Assembly (NCBI GenBank): GCA_016713535.1
Contig: JADJOY010000023.1
Span: forward strand, 1 to 64,000
Length of the DNA: 64,000 nucleotides
Origin: JADJOY01 sp016713535 [NCBI: Deltaproteobacteria bacterium]
GTDB lineage: Bacteria > JADJOY01
Direction: 5' to 3'
The notes under the pieces are model-generated. The model searched no databases and was not told where the DNA came from. It worked only from the letters and a program-made list of their open reading frames with translations. The position numbers and the translations under genes are program-made. Positions 1 through 9,492 of the stretch are shown piece after piece; the first letter of the stretch is position 1; every line of letters starts with the position of its first letter.

Positions 1-1476
1 CTGTGCCAGCGTCGCCTGGATGCCGGCGCGCGACTCGATCAGCGCCACTGACTGGTTCATGCCGAAGACGCCGTGGTGCGGGTGCTTGTGGCCGCGCGCC
101 TCCTCGAGCTCCCACGGCAGCGCCTTGATGCGGGGCATGTGGCAAAGGATGCAGCTATTGTCCTCCACCTTGCCGTACGGCCCCTCGAACCAGTCCGTCG
201 AGACGTCCTCGATCAGCACGCCGTGGGCGCCGACCTCGCCGAGGTCGACGCGGTGGCACGACTGGCAGATCTGCACGCGCGGGCCGAGCGGGTTCATGTC
301 GCGGCGGTGAGCGCGCGAGTCGGCCTCGATCGAGCGCGTGAGCCGCTTCGCGTAGTCGGGGTCCGAGCCCGAGGCACCACCCGCGATCGGCATCATGCCG
401 ATGGTGAGGTCGCCGTTCCGCGGCTCCTCGGGCACCGAGAGCGCCCGGTGGCACGAGATGCAGGTGATGCCCTCGGAGTCCTCGGCGAGGGCGCCGGCCG
501 CGGCGCGCAGCTCGTAGGTCGGGTCGTGGCAGCGGTGGCAGTAGGCCACCGAGCTTTCGCCGTGGCGCTCGATGGCGACCTTGACCGACGCCTGGTAGAG
601 GTCGTTCGAGGCGCCGAAGCGGTGCAGCGACACCGACCACTGGCGGTACTCGTCCCAGTGGCAGTTGGCGCAGAACTCGGCCTTCTCGACGCTCGACCAC
701 TCGACCGGCACGAAGTCCTCGGGGTGGCTCTTGCCGTGGTGGCGCAGGTTCCAGTTCCACCACACGGTGCCGAACATGCTCGCGAGCAGGAGCGGCGCGA
801 GCTTGCGCGCGCGCACCCGGCGCAGCCACTCGAGGCTCGCCGGCACGGTCTCGAGGATGCGGCGCAACCCAAGGTGGAGCGCGACGACGAGCGGCAGCCC
901 GATCCCCGCCCACTGGTGCAGCGCCAGGAAGTTGATCGCGAAGATCCCCTGGTGGCGCATGAACGGGTGGTCGACGAGCATCACGTCGAAGTGGGTGCCG
1001 ATGCCGGTCGCCATCGTCACCTGCACCAGCACGAACACCACGAACGAGAGCCCCGCAGCCGCCGGGTCGAGCCCGCGCATCCACGGCGTGAGCTTGCGGA
1101 ACATCCACCACAACATCCCGATCGAGAGCGGCAGGATCAGGAACAGCGAGTTGCCGCCCAGGAAGCGCAGCACGAAGAGCGTGAACCAGTAGCCGAACAT
1201 CACCACGTACACGCGCCGCGGTCCCACACCGCGCAGGTGGCGGTAGAGGAAGACCGCGAAGAGCGGCAGGAAGATCCGCGAGGTCCAGAGGTGCGCCTCG
1301 AACCACGGCAAGCGCGGCACGCCGAGCGGTGTGAACGTCATGCCGAGACCGGTCACGGTCTCGGCGACGAAGAACGCGAAGGTCAGCCAGAAGAGCGGCG
1401 CGCGCCACAGCGCCCGCTCGCGGCGGCCGATGCGGGCGGCGGGTGGATCGAGCGGGAGCGCTTCCGGGCGGCTCAT
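1..1476 (-). CDS. Membrane multiheme cytochrome (b561-like membrane part plus c-type heme domain), partial
   Basis: The gene runs off the left end; 492 codons are visible from an ATG at 1476. The first ~220 residues hold about six hydrophobic segments with paired histidines in a pattern like b561/DUF4405 cytochromes (LHQWAG...VALHLG near residue 190), suggesting heme b and quinol contact. The rest is periplasmic, with five CXXCH motifs: CANCH (~268), CHRCH (~312), CISCH (~340), CQSCH (~403) and CILCH (~443). It probably carries electrons between the membrane quinone pool and periplasmic acceptors; that role is inferred from architecture. It is divergent from a second protein of the same layout at 1736. 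The long opposite-strand reading frames here are shadows, since only this frame gives heme motifs. Confidence 0.9.
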   Translation of the reverse strand, partial: MSRPEALPLDPPAARIGRRERALWRAPLFWLTFAFFVAETVTGLGMTFTPLGVPRLPWFEAHLWTSRIFLPLFAVFLYRHLRGVGPRRVYVVMFGYWFTLFVLRFLGGNSLFLILPLSIGMLWWMFRKLTPWMRGLDPAAAGLSFVVFVLVQVTMATGIGTHFDVMLVDHPFMRHQGIFAINFLALHQWAGIGLPLVVALHLGLRRILETVPASLEWLRRVRARKLAPLLLASMFGTVWWNWNLRHHGKSHPEDFVPVEWSSVEKAEFCANCHWDEYRQWSVSLHRFGASNDLYQASVKVAIERHGESSVAYCHRCHDPTYELRAAAGALAEDSEGITCISCHRALSVPEEPRNGDLTIGMMPIAGGASGSDPDYAKRLTRSIEADSRAHRRDMNPLGPRVQICQSCHRVDLGEVGAHGVLIEDVSTDWFEGPYGKVEDNSCILCHMPRIKALPWELEEARGHKHPHHGVFGMNQSVALIESRAGIQATLAQ

Positions 1477-1735
1477 CACGCGGTCGCGGGAGCGGTTCGC
1501 GAAGCGGGGGCGAGAACCGCGTCCAGCGGCGACCGGACGCGCCGCAACATAGCGCGCGCAGCGCAAGGGGTGGAGCGTCGGTGCTCCGTCACCGATCAGG
1601 GCCACGACCGTGGGCGGGCGACGGACCGGCCGCGCTCCAGCCACTCCCGACCACGCCCCGCGTGATTGGCGGCTCCGCCGTCAGCCGATAGCCTCTGCCC
1701 TCCCCTCCGCTACCGAGCCGGGCTCGGTGGCCCTC

Positions 1736-3955
1736 ATGGCGCACCTTCCCAAGCTCCGCTTCCCGCGCATCACGCTCCCCACTCAGCCGCGCAGGCGCCG
1801 GCTGGTGATCTTCGCGCTGGTCCTCGGCGGGCTGATCCTGTTCCAGCAGATCCCGGGACTCTTCTTCACGTGGTGGCTCGGCTACCCGTGGCAGAACCAC
1901 GGGCTCTCGGTTCAGTGGCGGATCCTCTCGATCGCGCTCGACGTGGGCGTGGTGCTCGCCTTCCTCCTCACCGAGGTCAAGGCGTTCCACCGCATGCTGC
2001 CGCGGCTCTACCTTCTGATGCTGGGTCTCCTGCTCTTCTGCGTGTGGAGCGCGCTCTACCTCGCGTTCGTCGAGCGCTCCTCGCCGTTCGCGTTCCAGCT
2101 CCTCATGTGGCACATGTTCGCGGGCCGCACCGCCGCGCCGCTGCTCGTCATCTACCTGCTCCAGCACGTGGTCGCGTGGCGCGCCACGTCGACGCCCATC
2201 GAGCGCAAGATGGGCAAGCGGCTCACGATCTACACGGGCGTGACGCTCGGCGTGGGCTTCCTGTTCACAGTGCTCGGCGGACCGGACGAGCGGATCCTGC
2301 TGCCGATCCACGAGTACGGCGCGCTGCTGCTGCCGATCCTGGTGATCTGGCACATCCGTGCCGAGCGCCGCTGGCGCGCTCGCACCGGGCCGAGCGTCAC
2401 CACGCTCGCGGCGCGGGTACCGAGCTTCGGGCGCCGAGGCACGCTGTTGGCACTCGCGATCTCCCTGCTGTTGCCGCTCGCGCCGTGGTCGCTCTCGATG
2501 CACTGGACCGACCTCACCCATGCCGGGCTCTTCCGCTTCGTCGAGGCGACGCCGAAGGATCTCTACCGAACCGAGCCGGTGCCGGCGAGCTACGAGCGGC
2601 CGTTCGGCGCCGACCCGTTCGCGCCGGCACGCCTCACCACGCCGAACGGCGAGCTGGTGCCGGAGCGCTTCGTCGCCAAGGCGGAGGGTTGCGCCTACGA
2701 GGGCTGTCACACCGACATCGGCAAGCAGTGGGCGCTCTCCGGCCACCGCCACTCGCGCAACCCGTTCGTCGAGAAGGGGATGGCGGCGCTCGCCGCCGAG
2801 AAGGGTGTCGCGGCGACCCGCTACTGCGCCGGCTGCCACGACCCGGTTTCGCTCGCCGCCGGCGAGATCCAGTCCACCGGCGCCCCCTCCACCGGTGTCG
2901 ACAACGAAGGCGTGACCTGCCTCGTCTGTCACGCCGCCGCGCACGTCGACGCCAAGCCCGGCAACGCGAGCCTGGCGCTAGGCGCGACGCCGATCTTCTT
3001 CGAGCGCGCCATCGACAAGTCGGCCTACCTGATGGTGGTGCTCTACCTCGAGGACCACAAGCGCGAGCTCGACCGGCGCGGCGTGATCGACGACGTGGCG
3101 CTGTGCGAGGCGTGCCACCACCACGTGGTGCCGGGCGAGCTCAACCCGCACCGGCCGACGATCACGAGCCGCGTCGCCGAGTGGCGTGAGAGCCCGTTCG
3201 CGCGCGCCGAGAAGGCGGAGGATCGGCGCGACTGCCGCTCCTGCCACATGCCGCCCACGCCCGAGTCCTACCAGTCGACCGAGATCAAGGGCCACCGCTT
3301 CCTGAGCTCGAACACCGCGCTGCCCGCGATCTACGCGAGCGACCCAGCCTACGACGCCTACGCGGCGCGGAACTTCCGCGGCGTCCAGCAGGCCAAGTTC
3401 ACCCACGCCGAGAACCTCGAGTGGACGCAGGCTCGGCTGCGCGCCGGGATCGTCGACCTCGCGCTCGCGCCGGTGCCCGCCACCACTCCGGGCACCGTCG
3501 CGTTCACCGCGACCGTCGCCAACCGCGGGGTCGGCCACGGCTGGCCCGCGGGCATCCCCGACCTCGTCGACGTGTGGCTCGAGCTCGAGGCCACGGACGG
3601 CGGCGGCAACGTCGTGTGGACCAGCGGCGTCCCCAACGCCCGCGGCCGCGTCCCCGACGACGCCTACCGCTTCGGCGAGGAGTGGTTCGACGACCAGGGG
3701 AACCGCCTCACCCACCACGAGACCTGGAAGCTCGCCGAGATCCGCAACGAGCGGCGGATCCCGAGCGGCGCTCGTGACGTGGCGCGCTTCGAGGTACCGC
3801 TCCCCGCGAACGCCCCCGGCCCGGTCACGGTCGAGGCGCGCCTTCGCCACCGCCGCTTCCGCCGCGACTTCATCGACTGGGTGCTCGGACCCGAGGCCGA
3901 GCTGCCCATCACCGATCTGGGACAGGCCACCGTGACGCTCGCCACGGGCTCCTGA
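1736..3955 (+). CDS. Membrane multiheme c-type cytochrome with one CX4CH heme site
   Basis: This 739-residue protein starts at the ATG at 1736, just before a basic N-terminus and about six membrane segments; an in-frame start at 1610 would add 42 non-membrane residues and is less likely. Histidines in the membrane part (FHRML, MWHMF, LQHVV, IHEYG...IWHI) fit a heme b cytochrome. The periplasmic half has one unusual CAYEGCH (CX4CH, ~318) followed by CAGCH (~364), CLVCH (~395), CEACH (~457) and CRSCH (~499), resembling the cytochrome c554/c552-4 group. The C-terminal ~200 residues look like a beta-sandwich. It is divergent from its counterpart at 1476, so the two may share a promoter region and an electron-transfer role (inference). 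Confidence 0.9.
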   Translation: MAHLPKLRFPRITLPTQPRRRRLVIFALVLGGLILFQQIPGLFFTWWLGYPWQNHGLSVQWRILSIALDVGVVLAFLLTEVKAFHRMLPRLYLLMLGLLLFCVWSALYLAFVERSSPFAFQLLMWHMFAGRTAAPLLVIYLLQHVVAWRATSTPIERKMGKRLTIYTGVTLGVGFLFTVLGGPDERILLPIHEYGALLLPILVIWHIRAERRWRARTGPSVTTLAARVPSFGRRGTLLALAISLLLPLAPWSLSMHWTDLTHAGLFRFVEATPKDLYRTEPVPASYERPFGADPFAPARLTTPNGELVPERFVAKAEGCAYEGCHTDIGKQWALSGHRHSRNPFVEKGMAALAAEKGVAATRYCAGCHDPVSLAAGEIQSTGAPSTGVDNEGVTCLVCHAAAHVDAKPGNASLALGATPIFFERAIDKSAYLMVVLYLEDHKRELDRRGVIDDVALCEACHHHVVPGELNPHRPTITSRVAEWRESPFARAEKAEDRRDCRSCHMPPTPESYQSTEIKGHRFLSSNTALPAIYASDPAYDAYAARNFRGVQQAKFTHAENLEWTQARLRAGIVDLALAPVPATTPGTVAFTATVANRGVGHGWPAGIPDLVDVWLELEATDGGGNVVWTSGVPNARGRVPDDAYRFGEEWFDDQGNRLTHHETWKLAEIRNERRIPSGARDVARFEVPLPANAPGPVTVEARLRHRRFRRDFIDWVLGPEAELPITDLGQATVTLATGS

Positions 3956-4052
3956 CCTATCCGCGAAAGCCCGCGAAACCCCATGAAAACCGTCACGTCA
4001 TCCGGCCCGGCACGGCTCGCCAGCACCCCCCCGGCCAGCCTCGGCCGGTGCC

Positions 4053-4082
4053 TTGACACTCCTCGCGAGCGGGCTCGACAAT
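4053..4082 (+). promoter_or_regulatory. Sigma-70-like promoter before the first radical SAM gene
   Basis: A perfect -35 TTGACA (4053-4058) is separated by 18 bases from GACAAT (4077-4082). The ATG at 4119 follows 36 bases downstream, a normal leader length. This also argues against the in-frame ATG at 4053, which would lie inside the promoter. Confidence 0.6.
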
Positions 4083-4118
4083 GGCTCTCGCCCCTCTTTT
4101 CCCCGTTGCGGGAACTTC

Positions 4119-5663
4119 ATGTCTGATCGACCGATCGGCGGCGTGGGACCGGCCGCACCCCACCGCCAGGAGTCCTCGTCACTGAGGGTCCTTCTCCTCG
4201 AGCCGCCGCTCAAGCTCCACGGTCAGCGCGACGTCGGCTTCAAGGAAGTCCTGCCGCACATCGGCATCGGCTACGTGGCGGCGGTGCTGCGCAACGCCGG
4301 TCACCAGGTGCGCGTCCTCGACGCGCCCGCCGAAAACCTCGGTCTCGAAGACGTGTGCGAGCGCTTCCGCGCCTTCCGCCCGCAGTTCGTCGGCTTCAGC
4401 GCCACCACCTACCAGATCCACGAGGTCGACGACACCGCCAAGGCGTTCCGCGCCATCGATCCGTCGGTGCGGATCGCGGTGGGCGGCTCGCACGCGAGCG
4501 CGGTCCCCAAGGACACCCTCGAGGCGTTCCCGTCGCTCGACTACGCGGTCTTCGGCGAAGGCGAGGAGACCGCCGCCGAGCTCCTCGACTGCATCGCCGC
4601 CGACCGCAGCCCGAGCGGCATCCTCGGGCTCGCGCACCGCGACGGCGCGGAGGTGATCGTCGAGGCGTCGCGCCCGCGCATCCGCAACCTCGACGCGCTG
4701 CCCTACCCCGCCTTCGATCTCTTCCCCGTCGAGCGCTACCGCGGCTTCTACACGCTCTTCAGCAAGCGCTACCGCCCGCTCACGCTGTGTACGACCCGCG
4801 GTTGTCCGTATCAGTGCAATTTTTGCTACAAATCGACGGGCGACTGGTTCTACACGCGCTCGCCCGAGAGCGTGCTGGGCGAGGTGCTGCGCGACATCGA
4901 GCAGCTCGGCGCGACCCAGCTCGTGTTCACCGACGAGGTGTTCACGATGAAGCGCAGCCACGTCGAGCGCGTGCTCGAGGCGCTGGTGACCGCGCGCATC
5001 GCGGAACGCGCGCCGTGGATCTGCCAGACGCGGGTCGACCGCGTCGATCCCGAGCTCCTCAAGCTCATGAAGCGCGCCGGCTGCGCGGTCATCAGCTACG
5101 GCATCGAGGCCGGCAACCAGGACGTGCTGAACCGCATCGCCAAGGGCATCACGCTCGAGAAGGCGCGCGCCGCGATCGGCTGGACCCGCGACGCCGGCAT
5201 CAGCCCCGACACCAACTTCATCATCGGCAACGCCTACGAGACGCCCGCCACGATCCGCCAGACCATCGACTTCGCGGTGAACCTGAACCCGGACACCGCG
5301 AGCTTCGCGATCCTCTCGCCGTTCCCCGGCACCGAGGTCGCCGACATGGCCGAGCGCGGCGAGGGCGGGCTCAAGCTCCTGAGCCGCGACTGGCGCCACT
5401 ACGGCAAGCAGATCGGCTCGGCGCTCGAGCTGGACTCGGTGCCGCGCGTCGAGCTCGAGCGCTTCCACCGTCTGGCGTATCGCCGCTTCTACCTGCGCTG
5501 GCGCAAGCTCTGGCACGTGTTCCGGGTGGTCAACGTCTGGAACATCCCCGTCTACCTGCTCCACAACCTGCGCTCGGCGCTCGCGAGCCGCGGCTCGAGC
5601 GGCGGCGGGCTCGGCACGTGGGGCCGCGAGCGCGCCGCGGCGCCGGGGCTGGCGAGCGCCTAG
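4119..5663 (+). CDS. B12-binding-domain radical SAM protein
   Basis: A 514-residue protein with the two-domain layout of the B12-binding radical SAM class. Residues ~22-150 form a Rossmann-like cobalamin-binding domain (LLLEPP start, GGSHAS, FGEGEET), and CPYQCNFC near residue 229 is the CX3CX2C site for the [4Fe-4S] cluster that cleaves SAM. The following TIM-barrel part carries SYGIEAG and a C-terminal basic tail. Members methylate, cyclise or thiolate varied substrates; the substrate cannot be read from the sequence. It is followed 146 bases later by a second member of the family, separated by a hairpin. Confidence 0.9.
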   Translation: MSDRPIGGVGPAAPHRQESSSLRVLLLEPPLKLHGQRDVGFKEVLPHIGIGYVAAVLRNAGHQVRVLDAPAENLGLEDVCERFRAFRPQFVGFSATTYQIHEVDDTAKAFRAIDPSVRIAVGGSHASAVPKDTLEAFPSLDYAVFGEGEETAAELLDCIAADRSPSGILGLAHRDGAEVIVEASRPRIRNLDALPYPAFDLFPVERYRGFYTLFSKRYRPLTLCTTRGCPYQCNFCYKSTGDWFYTRSPESVLGEVLRDIEQLGATQLVFTDEVFTMKRSHVERVLEALVTARIAERAPWICQTRVDRVDPELLKLMKRAGCAVISYGIEAGNQDVLNRIAKGITLEKARAAIGWTRDAGISPDTNFIIGNAYETPATIRQTIDFAVNLNPDTASFAILSPFPGTEVADMAERGEGGLKLLSRDWRHYGKQIGSALELDSVPRVELERFHRLAYRRFYLRWRKLWHVFRVVNVWNIPVYLLHNLRSALASRGSSGGGLGTWGRERAAAPGLASA

Positions 5664-5713
5664 CGCAAGCGAATGAGCGCGCGGCCAGACCTCCCGGTCG
5701 GCGCGGCTCGTGA

Positions 5714-5747
5714 CGCGGGCGCGGCGCTCTCGAGCGGCGCGCCCGCG
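5714..5747. terminator. GC-rich hairpin between the two radical SAM genes
   Basis: Two 15-base arms (5714-5728 and 5733-5747) pair with one mismatch around a 4-base loop. It lies in the 146-base gap after the first radical SAM gene and could end its transcript. There is no following T-run, so a factor-independent terminator is uncertain. Confidence 0.4.
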
Positions 5748-5809
5748 CCCCGCCCGCGATCCGCGATGCAGCCCCTCCCGCCGCCGTTCGTGATCCGTCC
5801 GAGGCCCAC

Positions 5810-7246
5810 ATGACGCGCCCCTACCGCGTGATGCTGGTCTACCCGCGGACCCGCTCGATCACGGTCAACCCGCCGCTCGGGGTCGCGTACCTGGCGGCGT
5901 CGCTGCGGAAACTGCCGGGCGTCGAGGTCGCGATCCACGACTGCGAGAAGCGCCGGGAGCCGCCGGCGCGCTCGGCGGAGCGGATCGCCGAGTGGAAACC
6001 CGATCTCGTGGGCGTGTCGCTCTCGACGCCGACCTATCTCGCGGGGCGCGAGGTGATCCGCCACCTCCAGTCGCAGACCAACCCGCCGGTGATCGCCGTG
6101 GGCGGGCCGCACGTGTCGGCGCTGCCGGAGGCGAGCGTCGCCAACCTGCGCGCCCACTTCGGGTTCATCGGTGAGAGCGAGATCACCTTCCCCAAGCTGG
6201 TCGAGCGGCTGCGCGACGCCGGGCTCAGCACCCTCGAGCCGGGCGCGCACTCGCCGGTGGACGTGTCCGACATCGCCGGTGTGGCGTACCGCAACGGCGA
6301 GCCGGGACTCTCACGGCAGGCGCGTGGCGCCTGGAACGACGACCTCGACGCGCTGCCGTGGCCGGCCTTCGACCTGATGGGGCTCGACGAGTACCCGCCC
6401 CACCCGCACCAGCTCCTCTACCGCAGCTTCCCCATCGCGCCGATCATGACGGCCAGGGGTTGTCCGTACGAGTGTACGTTCTGCGCCAGCCCCGAGCTCA
6501 CCGGGCGCACCATGCGCTACCGCTCGCCGGTGTCGGTGGTGGACGAGATGGAGTACCACCACCGCCGCTTCGGGGTGCGCGAGTTCCACATCGAGGACGA
6601 CGTCTTCAACATCCTCCGCAGCCACGTGGTGGGCGTGTGCGAGGAGATCCTGCGCCGCGGCCTCCAGATCGAGTGGAAGTGCCCGAACGGTGTGCGCATC
6701 GACCGCCTCGACCCCGAGCTGGTGAAGCTCATGAAACGTTCGGGCTGCTACCAGCTCTCGCTCGGCATCGAGACCGGTGACGAGGACGTCCTCGACCGCA
6801 TCAAGAAGAAGTTCACCCTCGCCAGGAACGAGGGTGTCGTGGACGCGCTGCGCCGCGAGGGGATAGAAGTCCTCGGGCTCTTCATCCTGGGCTTCCCCGG
6901 CGAGTCCAAGAAGTCGGTGCGCAGCACCATCGACTACGCGCTCACCAAGCCCTTCAACCTCGCCCACTTCTCGGTGTTCTCCTACCTGCCCGGGAGCGCC
7001 GAGGCCGAGCGCCACTTCGGCGGCCGCGCCGACGAGGCGCTCGTCGAGGAGGTGGCGCGCGACGCCTGCTACTACACGCCGGTCGGCAACGGCATCATGA
7101 GCGGCCGCGAGCTCAAGTCGCTGCAGCGCCTCGCGGTGCTGCGCTTCTACCTGCGCCCCAAGCAGTTCTTCTTCTTCCTCAAGCGGCTGCGGGCACGCCA
7201 GCTCGTGTCCACCGCGAACATCCTGGTCAAGTACCTGTACGGCTGA
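5810..7246 (+). CDS. B12-binding-domain radical SAM protein
   Basis: This 478-residue protein has an N-terminal cobalamin-binding domain (residues ~5-140, VYPRTRS and GGPHVSA) and the cluster motif CPYECTFC near residue 218, then a radical SAM barrel with LSLGIETG and a GFPGES loop near 365. It is a paralogue of the gene at 4119 but not a close duplicate. It starts with ATG at 5810. The same general family appears a third time at 27216-28678 and, in degenerate form, at 54321. The reaction is unknown; nearby glycan and envelope genes make lipid or glycan modification possible but unproven. Confidence 0.9.
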   Translation: MTRPYRVMLVYPRTRSITVNPPLGVAYLAASLRKLPGVEVAIHDCEKRREPPARSAERIAEWKPDLVGVSLSTPTYLAGREVIRHLQSQTNPPVIAVGGPHVSALPEASVANLRAHFGFIGESEITFPKLVERLRDAGLSTLEPGAHSPVDVSDIAGVAYRNGEPGLSRQARGAWNDDLDALPWPAFDLMGLDEYPPHPHQLLYRSFPIAPIMTARGCPYECTFCASPELTGRTMRYRSPVSVVDEMEYHHRRFGVREFHIEDDVFNILRSHVVGVCEEILRRGLQIEWKCPNGVRIDRLDPELVKLMKRSGCYQLSLGIETGDEDVLDRIKKKFTLARNEGVVDALRREGIEVLGLFILGFPGESKKSVRSTIDYALTKPFNLAHFSVFSYLPGSAEAERHFGGRADEALVEEVARDACYYTPVGNGIMSGRELKSLQRLAVLRFYLRPKQFFFFLKRLRARQLVSTANILVKYLYG

Positions 7247-9278
7247 GCGAGCGCCACGCGGCGGCGAGGATCGTCACGGCGCCCACCAGCGCCGTGAGGC
7301 TGAAGCCGTCAGCGGCCACGAGGCCGGGTGCGAGGGCGAGACCGAGGCGTAGCCGGTGAACACGGAGCCAGCGCCGGCGGCGGCGCGGCGGGGCTCGCGG
7401 TGGCGAGGGTGCTCGACCAGGTACGCGCGATCAGCGCCGCCGCGGGCAGCGCAGCGAAGCACGACGAGCGGGATCGCGAGCGCCCGGTTGGGGAACGGGC
7501 TCGCGACCGCGAGCGCCGTGAGCGACGCGGCGAGCGCGGCTCCCACGCTGATGGTCGCGAACGCGAAGGGACTGGATCCACGAGCGCCGGACGTGCGGCT
7601 CGCGAACACCCACAGCGCGGCACCGAGGGCGAGCCAGCCCAGCGCCGAGAGGAGCGGGATCGAGAGCCCCGGAGACGCGCTCGCGCGACCCAGCGACACC
7701 GCGACCGCCACCTGCACCAGGGCGAGGCCGGCCGCCGCGGTGCGTAGCTGCCGGCGAGCCGGAGCGCTCGCCGCGTCGACCTTGCGACGCCGCAGCCAGA
7801 CGAGCGCGACGACGATCACGAGCGCGCCGCCGCTCTGCACCGCGTAGAGCTTCTCGGGGAAGATCACGATCGGCCGATCGTCGGTGGCGACGCGCGGCGG
7901 GGCCGCCGCGGCGACCTCGAGCGGCCGCGCGCCGGCGGTCGCGGCGAAGGCCTCGCGCACGCTCGCGAGCGTCGCTTCGCTGCGGCTCAGTCCGATCCAC
8001 GCGCACGGCAGCGCCGCGGCGGGGATCAGCGAGGCGCTGCACTCGGCGGCCGCCCAGCCCACCCCGGCCGGCAGTGCGCGCGTCAGTCGCGCGAAGTCCT
8101 CGGGCGTGGCCTGCGAGCGCTCGATCACCACCGCGCCGCTCTCGCCAACCCGCGCGAAGAGCGCGCGCCAGCCCTGCTCGGTGAAGAGCCACGACGAGCG
8201 CGGCACCGGGAAGAAGAGGCTCGCCACGAACGGCACGTCCACACCGTCGATGAACACCAGCTCGGCGGAGATGCCGGTCGCGTGCACGAGATAGCGCGGA
8301 TCGCCGGCGATCACCGTGACCAGCACGTCGCTCGTCGGTGGCTCCGCGCGCCGCTCGGAGCTCACCACCGTGAGGTGGCTCGTGGCGGGCAGCGCGGCCA
8401 CCAGGTCGGCTGGCCGGCGCGGCAAGGCACTCGCGAGGTACAGGACCTGGCGCGGCGCCAGCCGCTCGCCGAGCTCGCGAAGCAACGCGTACGCACCCAC
8501 CGGCTCGGCCCCCGCGGCAGCGCACCCGCTCGCCGAGGACGACGTTGTTCGCGGCCCACGCCGCGCACTCTCCTTCGCCCAGGCGATCGAGCTTCTGGTC
8601 GGTCGACCACGCGCGCGCCGACCACGCGGCGCTCGCGTCGCCGCCCAGGAACGCGGGCGGCTCGAGCCGCATCCACCCCGCCGCCGCGACGCACACGATC
8701 GCCACGGCGATCACGCCGCGGCGTGGCGCGGCGATCACCGCGACCGCCGCGAGCCACACCAGCAACGCCTCGTAACCGCCGATCGCGAGCACCGCGCCGA
8801 GACCGAGCGTGAAGCCGGTGCCCGCCGCCGCGAGCGCCGCGGCCAGGGCCCGCGCGGGCTCGAGCGCACTCCCGATCGCCTCACCGAGACGGCGGCCGAG
8901 ACGCGCGAAGGGCACCGGCAGGAGCGCCAGGAACACCAGCAGCTCGACGCCGTGGCGGTGGACCGGCGTGAACGGCGTCGGTCCCTCGTTGGCCGGAAAC
9001 GGCACGTAGAAGACGTGTGCCATGTCCGCCAGCACCGCCGCGAGCAGGACGAGCGCGACGACCAGTGACGCGGGTCGAGCCCGCCACGGCGACACCGCGC
9101 GGCCCGGCGCCGAGGCGAACGCGAACAGCGACACCCACCACACCACCGGCGCCAGCGGCGCGGCCATGAGCCGCTCGCCGAGGACGCGCAGCGCGACGTA
9201 GAGCCCGAAGCCGGCGATCAGCCCCACGCCCGCGGGCGCGGCGAAGGTCGACGACCGGGGCGTCGAAGTTTGAGTCAT
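7227..9278 (-). CDS. Membrane protein with spermidine-synthase-like domain, interrupted by frameshifts
   Basis: Starting at the ATG at 9278, about eight membrane segments run to residue ~210. The frame then breaks at the CCCCC run at 8509-8513 (one base too many), and the protein continues cleanly in the next frame with GDPRYL, FIDGVD and a stretch resembling the degenerate methyltransferase core of membrane-bound spermidine-synthase-like proteins, then more membrane segments. Near 7440-7370 the frame is lost again; the best continuation ends with a membrane helix and a stop at 7227, overlapping the convergent neighbour by 20 bases. Whether it makes polyamines is doubtful: the usual GGGDG nucleotide loop is not evident. 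The breaks may be base-calling errors. Confidence 0.6.
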
Positions 9279-9492
9279 CAGGGCGCGGCGCGAGGGGAGA
9301 CGGACGTTAGCAGGCGACCGAAACGCGCGCCAACGCGGAACGCGGGTCCCGTGGGTCGTACCGCGATCCACGTTCTCGGCGAGACCCGCGTCGATGCGGA
9401 TCGCCGGTCGCGCGGCGCGCGACCCTCCGGCCGGGTCGGGACGCCGCTCTTGACCGGGAGGCGCGGCAACCGGTAGCCAAGCACCACCCGCC

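Noticed and set aside
73-1665. Long plus-strand reading frame opposite the first cytochrome
   Set aside because: Arg/Ala/Asp/His-rich shadow; the minus strand gives five CXXCH motifs and membrane helices.
4119-7246. The two radical SAM genes as a hopanoid or tetraether lipid synthase pair
   Set aside because: The motifs show only the general B12-binding class; nothing in sequence or neighbours identifies the substrate.
7274-8500. Frame at 7274-8500 treated as a separate gene
   Set aside because: It continues the protein begun at 9278 after a one-base break; it has no own start context.
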